Below are positions 58,301-64,000 of a stretch of DNA of 64,000 nucleotides, one piece after another. Numbering within the stretch: the stretch's first letter is position 1; the number at the start of each line of letters is the position of its first letter. Made by a program: the position numbers and the translations under genes. Under the pieces are notes generated by a model, which was not told the DNA's origin, did not search any database, and was given only the letters and a program-made list of their open reading frames with translations. Origin of the DNA: Colimorpha sp045576855 (lineage in GTDB: Bacteria > Bacteroidota > Bacteroidia > Bacteroidales > P3); the NCBI GenBank assembly GCA_045576855.1, contig JAZNHG010000038.1, positions 1 to 64,000 of the forward strand, written 5' to 3'.

Positions 58301-61300
58301 TTATTTCACGATCAGTTTGATTGTCTGGGCTTTCATGCCGTCGGCATAGAGCGTGGCAAAGTAGACCCCGCGTGGCAGCCCCTTGGCGTTCCACTCCAGG
58401 CCGTAGCGCCCCGCCGTCGGCGTACTCACCTCGCGCCGCTCCACCGTCTTGCCCGTCAAGTCGGTGAACGTGACGACCACCTCGCTATAGTTGCCCACCG
58501 TCAGCTCCAGACGCACCTTTTCGCTGAAGGGGTTGGGATAGGCCGTGGCAAACTGTGCCTGCACCGCGCCCAGGTCCACCAGCCCTTCCTGGTCGCCGTT
58601 CATGGCTATCACGTTGTTGCCCTGCGGGTCGCTCAGTGCCACGCTTTCCACTCTCCACTCTCCACTTTCCACTCGCAGCAGCGCCGTCTTGCCGAAGGGC
58701 ACCGTGGCGCCGCTCATGCTGTAGAAGACCATCGTCAGCTGGCCGCCTTCCTCTACCGTGGCGCACTCGAAGCCGCTGAGGGCTGGCAGCACCTCCACGT
58801 CGGCGCGCGTGCAGCCGCTGAGGGTGAACTGCAGGCCGCTGAGCGGAGTGGGTGTGTCGATGTATAGGGTGTCGTTCTCCAGCGTGTAGACGGCCGTCTG
58901 CGGATCGCCGATACTTTGTGTGCCGGGCCGCCCGTCGGGGTAGAGGATGATGTTGATGATGCTCACGATGTCGAGCACGTTGATGGTGCTGTCGCCGTTC
59001 ACGTCGGCGGCCTCAAAGAGGAAGGGCTGCGGGTTCTGCCCGGTGACGTAGTTGATGGTGGTGATTACGTCGGCCACGTCGACAGCGTAGCTGCCGTTGG
59101 CGTCGCCCGGAATGGTGCTGTGCGGCACGCAGCTGACGGTCTTGCTCGGCGAGTTCTCCGTCAGCGAGGTGCTGAGTATCTTGTAGTAATAGTAGTAACG
59201 TTCGCCCGGTACCACGTCGAAGTCGGTGTACATCGTGTCCTGCACCAGCGTCTGGTTCAGGCGGATGGTGTCCACGGGCATCCAGACGGTGTCGTAGACA
59301 TAACCCGTGCCGCTCGCGTAATGGCGATTTGTCAGCACGCTGTCGTACTGATAGCGGTAGATATTGAAGCCAAGGAAATCGTCGTAGTTCACCTCCTGGT
59401 CGTTCCACTCGAGGTCCACCTTGCCGATGCCCGGCGTGGCCTGGAAGCCCGCGCTCATCGAGCCACTGCTGGCCACCTGCACCTCGAAACGTTGGTTCTC
59501 GACAGGAATCTCAAAATGCTCGTTATCCTGTGCTCCGCTCACGTAGATGCGGTTCACTCCATCGATGGCGTCGCGACCCGTCAGGGTGAGGTAGGCGGTG
59601 TAGACGGTCGAGTCGGCATTCCACGAGGCGTTCCTGTTGATGGGGGTCTGCGTATAGGGCGGGCGCACTCCCATAGCAAGAATGGGCGTAATGTTGGTAT
59701 CCATCGCGCGGTTGAAGTACACATCGAAGCGGTGGGTACCCACGCCGAGGTATTCCACGCTGTCAGGTTCGTCCTGCGGATCGTAGCCATTAACTAAAAC
59801 CTTCCACACAATGCCGTGAGTCAGTGGTGACGGACGCATCAGACGCTTGCTGAGGTCGATATATCCAAAGCTTGTAGTTCCTGGAGTCTCGAAATCGTAA
59901 ATTCCTTCACGAATAACATCTTCGCGCGACGAGCCGTAGTAATTAGAATCGGGGATAATAATTGTAACAGAAGAGGTTTCGAAGGATATGTTATGTCCAT
60001 AATTTCCAAAGATATTGTTGCCAATGAATCGACATGTTGTATCATACCATATACCATTAACAAAACGCCCATTCTGAAATACACTTTCAACCCTACTCCA
60101 GTATAAAGCATAACTTTCTGGTCTAGTCTGATTATTGGTCATATTGCAATAATGAAAAAAACCAGGATCAGAATAGTTTATAGAGCTTGTGGAGGTACGT
60201 ATTGGAATCTGTATAAAATTAGTATGAGCAAAATCTACATCTCCAAAAGGTCTGTAGTCGAAAGCCCCATCGAGCCTATTCATATATATACTATTGTGGA
60301 CCAATATTTTCTTGCTGGTTGTGCCAGTTATATTTGCACAATTTTGTTTGGGATAATCAAATATACAGTAGTTAAAAAAACCGCCTGGAGATGAAATAGT
60401 ATTCCACGAAGTCCCCAAATCGGTCTTAGTGAAAGTGATCATACTGTCGGGTTTACCAATAGCCATAATAGTAGCGTTGATGGAGCAACCGTCTTTAATC
60501 TTTACTGTGGTGCCGGGCTTGATAAAGAGGGTGTCGCCACTGGGCAATGCCACATTGTTGGTGACAATATAATGCACGTTGGGGTAGAGTGTGTAGTTGC
60601 CCTGTATCATTCCGTGCAGCTTCACACCATTGGTGACTTGCAAGGTGAAATCGTGCCGCATAGTGTCCTGCGCGTCGGTGGTGGCGGCGCAGAGGGTGAG
60701 TTTGATGCGGCGGCCGTCGACGACAGTCGGAGCAATGCGTATGTCGATGGGGTTTTGGCTCTTGCTGTGGGCGTAGCTTGAAAGCGGCCAGACGAAAGGC
60801 ACCTTGTCGCTGAGCATCTCGATGGTGTTGGTGTCCTCGAATTCCTGGAACTCAAGCCAGATGTAGATGCTGTCGCAAGGGCCCCACACGGTGCGGATGG
60901 TGGGGTAGAGCTGCACGCGCTCGCCGGCATCGGCATACATACTGCTGTCGCCATAGGCGGTGTCGTTCACCTCGATGCTGACGCACTGCAGGCTGGCCGG
61001 GGCAATGCTGTCGGCATTGTAAACGGACCAGATGTCGACGGGCATAAACTCATTGCTATAGTTTATCAGGTCGCCCCACATCACCGCCCAGGTGGGATAG
61101 CTGCGACGCTGCAGCAGACTGGCGATACCTCCTGCCACTAACGGCGTGGCCATACTGGTGCCGTTGTATTGGCGGTAGCCGCCATTGGGCACGGTGCTCA
61201 TAATACCTGCGCCAGGGGCCGAGAGCTCATAGTTGTAGAGCTGGTTCTCGGCCTCGAAGCTGGTGGAGAGGGGGCCGCCGTCGTTGTCGATGTTGCTGAA

Positions 61301-62701
61301 GGAGGTCAGCATACCGTTGCCGTCAGGGTCAGAACTCTGTCCCGTGGCCTGCACGCCAAGCACAAAACTAAATGCGCCGGGGAACATCGGGACGCAGGGG
61401 TCTTCTTTGCATATCTGTTTTTGAATGTGATAGTGGTCGTTGCCGGCGGCGGCCACGATGACGGCGGTCTGGTAGGCCACGGCGAGGGCCTGTTCCATAG
61501 CGATGCTGTGGGCTGCCGATCCGAGGCTCATACTGATGACGTCGGCGCCGTTCTGGGCGGCGTAGTTGATGCCTTGGATGATAGTAGAGATGCTGCCTGT
61601 GCCGTCGCTCTGCATCACCGTGACGGGCATAATCCATGCGTCGGGGCAGGCACCGGCGATGCCGATGCCGTTGCCTGTCACTGCGCCAGCGATGCCGGCG
61701 CAGTGGGTGCCGTGGCTGTTGAAGTCGTGCATCTCGGCCGTCTGGTTGACGAAGTCCCAGCCATGCACGTCGTCACGGAAGCCGTTGCCGTCGTCGTCCT
61801 GGCCCGCGGCGCCACCTTGCTCAGCGCTGTTGGTCCAGATGTTGGCACTGAGGTCGGGGTGGTCGATGTCCACACCCGTGTCGATGATAGCGATGATGGG
61901 GCGCCACGTGCTGTCCCGGTGCGTCCCCGCACTGGGGATTTTTGGCGCCGTCAGCAGGCTGTCGATGCCGCAGGCGGGGATGCCCCACTGCATACTGTAC
62001 ATCGGGTCGTTCAAAGCAGCCCCACCACTCTTGGTGCTCCTGCGCGCTCCGCGCGAGAAATCTGGTAAATCTTGTAAACTAGTGCTGGCGCAATACGTCG
62101 CGTCAGCCACATTCAAAGCACAATCAGAACTAAAAGAACCAAAAGAACGTTCTGATAGTTCTTTTCGTTCTGATTGAGAATCATAGTCTGATTGAAAATC
62201 GCCCAGGGCGAAGCAGAGGTAGTTCGGCTCGGCGTATTCCACCTCGTCCAGCGCCGCGAGGCGCTCCATGAGCTCGTATTCGTTGTGTGCACTCTCGCTT
62301 GCGAGCGTGATAAGATACAGCTGCGAGAGGTCGTGGTCCGTCACCTCTCCGCCGCCGTAGGAGGCCGAGCGACGCCGCTCGCGTGGCATCACGAACGTGG
62401 GACACAGCTGCTCCACGCTCGCCACCTCGAAGCTGTCCAATACCGCCTGGATGGCCGGGCTGGTGGTCCGCGCCTTTGCGCCTTTCTGTTTTCCGTTTTC
62501 CGCTTTCCACTCGATGGTGTACTGGCTGTAGTCCTGTAGCTTGACGATGGCCTGCAGGGGCCGGGCGGCACGCTGCTGCCACTGCTCGAGGTGCACCACC
62601 TCGTCTTCGTTGTTGATGGCTGCGTCGAAGGGCGTCTGCGCCGAGGCGGCCATGCCAATTGCCATCAGAAAGATGGCAAGAAGGGATACTTTGTGTTTCA
62701 T
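58301..62701 (-). CDS. Subtilisin-like (S8) serine protease with dockerin-like segment and T9SS tail
   Basis: 1466 aa. Signal peptide (AIFLMAIGMAASAQ), a propeptide-like region, then the S8 triad: Asp in 'IIAIIDTGVDIDHPDL' (~270), His in 'HGTHCAGIAG' (~330) and Ser in 'GTSMATPLVAG' (~515). A pectate-lyase-like beta region follows, then a dockerin-like pair of calcium loops ('GDANGSYAVDVADVITTINY', 'ADVNGDSTINVLDIVSIINI', ~1198-1256), and a type A T9SS sorting domain ('AYPNPFSEKV'). The residues 'RVESGEWRVESVAL' and ~60 Ser/Arg-rich residues at ~170-235 appear to be repeat-derived insertions. Confidence 0.9.
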   Translation of the reverse strand: MKHKVSLLAIFLMAIGMAASAQTPFDAAINNEDEVVHLEQWQQRAARPLQAIVKLQDYSQYTIEWKAENGKQKGAKARTTSPAIQAVLDSFEVASVEQLCPTFVMPRERRRSASYGGGEVTDHDLSQLYLITLASESAHNEYELMERLAALDEVEYAEPNYLCFALGDFQSDYDSQSERKELSERSFGSFSSDCALNVADATYCASTSLQDLPDFSRGARRSTKSGGAALNDPMYSMQWGIPACGIDSLLTAPKIPSAGTHRDSTWRPIIAIIDTGVDIDHPDLSANIWTNSAEQGGAAGQDDDGNGFRDDVHGWDFVNQTAEMHDFNSHGTHCAGIAGAVTGNGIGIAGACPDAWIMPVTVMQSDGTGSISTIIQGINYAAQNGADVISMSLGSAAHSIAMEQALAVAYQTAVIVAAAGNDHYHIQKQICKEDPCVPMFPGAFSFVLGVQATGQSSDPDGNGMLTSFSNIDNDGGPLSTSFEAENQLYNYELSAPGAGIMSTVPNGGYRQYNGTSMATPLVAGGIASLLQRRSYPTWAVMWGDLINYSNEFMPVDIWSVYNADSIAPASLQCVSIEVNDTAYGDSSMYADAGERVQLYPTIRTVWGPCDSIYIWLEFQEFEDTNTIEMLSDKVPFVWPLSSYAHSKSQNPIDIRIAPTVVDGRRIKLTLCAATTDAQDTMRHDFTLQVTNGVKLHGMIQGNYTLYPNVHYIVTNNVALPSGDTLFIKPGTTVKIKDGCSINATIMAIGKPDSMITFTKTDLGTSWNTISSPGGFFNYCIFDYPKQNCANITGTTSKKILVHNSIYMNRLDGAFDYRPFGDVDFAHTNFIQIPIRTSTSSINYSDPGFFHYCNMTNNQTRPESYALYWSRVESVFQNGRFVNGIWYDTTCRFIGNNIFGNYGHNISFETSSVTIIIPDSNYYGSSREDVIREGIYDFETPGTTSFGYIDLSKRLMRPSPLTHGIVWKVLVNGYDPQDEPDSVEYLGVGTHRFDVYFNRAMDTNITPILAMGVRPPYTQTPINRNASWNADSTVYTAYLTLTGRDAIDGVNRIYVSGAQDNEHFEIPVENQRFEVQVASSGSMSAGFQATPGIGKVDLEWNDQEVNYDDFLGFNIYRYQYDSVLTNRHYASGTGYVYDTVWMPVDTIRLNQTLVQDTMYTDFDVVPGERYYYYYKILSTSLTENSPSKTVSCVPHSTIPGDANGSYAVDVADVITTINYVTGQNPQPFLFEAADVNGDSTINVLDIVSIINIILYPDGRPGTQSIGDPQTAVYTLENDTLYIDTPTPLSGLQFTLSGCTRADVEVLPALSGFECATVEEGGQLTMVFYSMSGATVPFGKTALLRVESGEWRVESVALSDPQGNNVIAMNGDQEGLVDLGAVQAQFATAYPNPFSEKVRLELTVGNYSEVVVTFTDLTGKTVERREVSTPTAGRYGLEWNAKGLPRGVYFATLYADGMKAQTIKLIVK
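58648..58678 (-). repeat. Heptamer insertion in the protease gene
   Basis: Four units of CTCTCCA-type heptamer (plus strand) encode VESGEWRVES, the same residues as in radA. Confidence 0.82.
62056..62190 (-). repeat. Repeat-derived insertion in the protease gene
   Basis: On the plus strand 'cgcgagaaatctggtaaatc' resembles the 'aagatccacaagatctcgcg' part of the 295-574 duplication in reverse. It is followed by an inverted stretch, 'caatcagaactaaaagaacc' ... 'gttcttttcgttctgattg'. It encodes the low-complexity residues between propeptide and protease domain. Confidence 0.6.
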
Positions 62702-62739
62702 CTTGTCTATTGTTTATTTGTTTGTACTCTTTTGCCAAC

Positions 62740-63058
62740 AGACATAAAAAAAAGCGCGGGAATCTGCCACTTTGCTTATCCCGCGAATAGAGGCCTTCGC
62801 ATTGCCTTTGACTACAGAATAAGCAATGCCGAAGCCCACGCTGTGCATCTGTATGAATGCAGACGCGGCACGCCGCGTCTCTACAGTGATGCAATCCATG
62901 GACGGGGAACATTGCGTTATTGCGGTAGTCATTAGAAGTTGCGAAGTTCCTATTCGCCGCAGATAAACGCTGTTACACGTCTCTTTTAATATGTCCTGCC
63001 GTTCCCGCCCGCACGTCCCGTCGCTCTCGAGGGGTCTTCGGCTGGTGGGAAACGACGC
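62740..63058 (-). ncRNA. Candidate structured transcript upstream of the protease gene
   Basis: A consensus promoter at 63060-63092 and a hairpin with T-tract near 62745-62785 (minus strand CGCGGGA ... TTCCCGCG then eight T) bracket ~310 nt. In between are the stems GGCATTGC/GCAATGC and AGACGCGGC/GCCGCGTCT. No known RNA family was recognised, and the only frame lacks family likeness. It could be a leader with attenuator for the protease, a small RNA, or simply repeats caught between promoter and terminator. Confidence 0.4.
62861..62880. repeat. 20-bp palindrome AGACGCGGCACGCCGCGTCT
   Basis: A near-perfect self-complementary 20-mer (central CA/CG mismatch), followed by 'ctacag'. It has the form of the short GC-rich palindromes seen dispersed in Bacteroidetes genomes. 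Confidence 0.75.
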
Positions 63059-63059
63059 T

Positions 63060-63092
63060 GCAAAATTACAAAGAAAAATCGGACTGGCAAAA
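63060..63092 (-). promoter_or_regulatory. Strong consensus promoter reading leftward
   Basis: On the minus strand TTTTG (63092-63088), exactly 19 bp, then TAATTTTGC (63068-63060). The protease ATG is ~360 bp downstream. Confidence 0.78.
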
Positions 63093-63307
63093 TTTTTTTT
63101 TTCAAGCCGGGGTGAGGAAGCTCCCTTAAATTAGGTCGTGCGCGATTTAATTCACATTTCGTCCACCCGCCGCCGTCGGCATCGCCCGAAGCGGTCCGCC
63201 AACGGCCATTTTTTGAAATGGGTGGCGAAATTACACTTAACGTACTGTCATACAGTTTGTTATATGGTATTAATGGGTTTAACTGGCTGCAAATCAGGGT
63301 TGAAGAG

Positions 63308-63398
63308 GCACCACCTCTTACTCAACTCCTACTCATCGCCTACTCATCACCTTATCAACACCTACTCGAGTAGGATGTGAGTAGGCGTTGATAAAATT
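63308..63398. repeat. 11/12-bp array (cctactcatcg) with inverted partner
   Basis: 'gaggcaccacct', then four CTACTCA-type units, the palindrome CCTACTCGAGTAGG and the inverse word 'gtgagtaggcgttgat'. The remaining DNA between here and the transporter gene shows only a GC-rich 'ccccgccccgtggcaggg' inverted pair. Confidence 0.78.
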
Positions 63399-63635
63399 AT
63401 GTCGTGTATGATATATATGGTGCATCCAGCCCCGCCCCGTGGCAGGGCGAGGGGGCCTGCCACGGGGTGGGGGACAGGGTAGAGTGGGGCCTGCCCGCGA
63501 TGCGGGCAACGGTAAACCCGCGGACTGGAAAGTGCTGATATTACGGCACGAAAAAAGCCCAAAGGAAGATTATTCCTTTGGGCTTGCTCCTTTTGTTTGG
63601 TCGATGGAGCCTAGCGAATTATGAATGCTTGATTC

Positions 63636-64000
63636 TCAATCTTTGATGTTGGGCTCCTCGAGGCCGAGGTGTTTCTTCTTGTCCACCACGCGGAGGTAGA
63701 GGGCGATGAGGCCGGCGGCGACGCCGAGGGCGGCCAGCATGACTAGGGCCCAGGTGTAGTCGAGTTCAGTGGCAGGGGTGCCTTCGGGGTTGGTGCTGTT
63801 CAGCACCTTGCCGATGAGCAGCGGGAAGAGCCAGAGGCCGATGTTCTGAATCCAGAAGATGAGGGCGTAGGCCGAGCCGATAATCTTCTCGTCGACCAGC
63901 TTGGGCACCGAGGGCCACAGGGCGGCGGGCACCAGCGAGAAGGAGGCGCCGAGCACCAGAATGGTGACGTAGGCCACGATGGCACCGCCCACGGCGTTGC
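63636..64000 (-). CDS. C-terminal part of an MFS-type transporter
   Basis: The frame is open to the window edge on the minus strand; ~121 codons are visible. Three hydrophobic segments ('VAYVTILVLGASFSLVPAAL', 'ALIFWIQNIGLWLFPLLIG', 'ALVMLAALGVAAGLIALYL') and the arrangement 'PSVPKLVDEKIIGSAYAL' before an 'IQN.G' helix fit the last helices of a major facilitator carrier. The substrate cannot be told. Confidence 0.78.
   Translation of the reverse strand, partial: NAVGGAIVAYVTILVLGASFSLVPAALWPSVPKLVDEKIIGSAYALIFWIQNIGLWLFPLLIGKVLNSTNPEGTPATELDYTWALVMLAALGVAAGLIALYLRVVDKKKHLGLEEPNIKD

Noticed and set aside
62740..63058. rnpB, tmRNA or 6S RNA
   Set aside because: The conserved cores I know for these RNAs (for example GAAAGTCCGGGC for RNase P or the tmRNA 5' GGGGCTG... 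end) are not visible.

Overview
The window is chromosomal DNA of a GC-rich, probably gut-associated member of the Bacteroidales. Three things point there: Bacteroidetes-type promoters (a TTG near -33 and TAnnTTTG near -7) in front of many genes, C-terminal type IX secretion (T9SS) sorting domains on exported proteins at both ends of the window, and Bacteroidetes-typical families (DUF6266, DUF2723/GT117, DUF4143, YitT, GIN-domain proteins). Genus or species cannot be told from this sequence alone.

Layout. 1-1298: tail of a T9SS cargo gene, a terminator, a 140-bp tandem duplication, and tRNA-Pro(GGG). 1299-11809: mostly housekeeping genes (a DUF6266 gene, radA, arginine deiminase, a DUF2723 membrane protein, an isolated atpB, pgk, a second DUF6266 gene). 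11982-24024: an accessory, AT-richer defence island. It holds a DUF4143 ATPase, then one apparent operon (nuclease-methylase fusion HsdM, HsdS, an 884-aa protein with a QxK nuclease-like N-terminus, an NdpA/NA37 nucleoid protein, a DUF4062 protein, an AlbA_2/HATPase Schlafen-like protein), then a pentapeptide protein, a relic of another AlbA_2 gene, and a Fic protein. 24032-33975: ygiQ-like radical SAM gene, tRNA-Glu(CTC), truA, prmA, topB, yggS-like gene, yitT-like gene, rpe and an rlmI-like gene. 34318-50475: an AraC regulator with a divergent cluster of small redox and hydrolase genes, interrupted by a Sau3AI-type restriction-modification pair (41220-44583). 51079-55586: folE, rmuC, a lolA-like gene, tsaB and an ABC permease. 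55674-62701: two large exported proteins on the minus strand, one a subtilisin-like protease with a dockerin-like segment and a T9SS tail. 63636-64000: end of an MFS-type transporter.

The most unusual property runs through the whole window. Intergenic regions carry arrays of short words with periods of 7-8 bp or 11 bp. The 7-8-bp arrays are often arranged as large inverted repeats around a short core. Each locus uses a different word but keeps the same architecture. Some 11-bp arrays share conserved outer ends and differ only inside. The same 7-bp words, and separate palindromic elements, also sit in frame inside housekeeping genes (radA, truA, topB, ygiQ, the protease, a hydrolase), where they add residues absent from the normal family. 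This looks like dispersal of small repeat elements with selection for reading frame.

The best candidate for a new biological system is the six-gene operon at 13253-22465. It couples a BcgI-like restriction-modification pair to a QxK-nuclease/NdpA pair and a DUF4062/Schlafen-like pair behind a single recognisable promoter. That promoter abuts a fragment of a DUF6266 3' end. The last operon gene is followed, after its stop codon, by 41 open in-frame codons made largely of 12-bp repeats.
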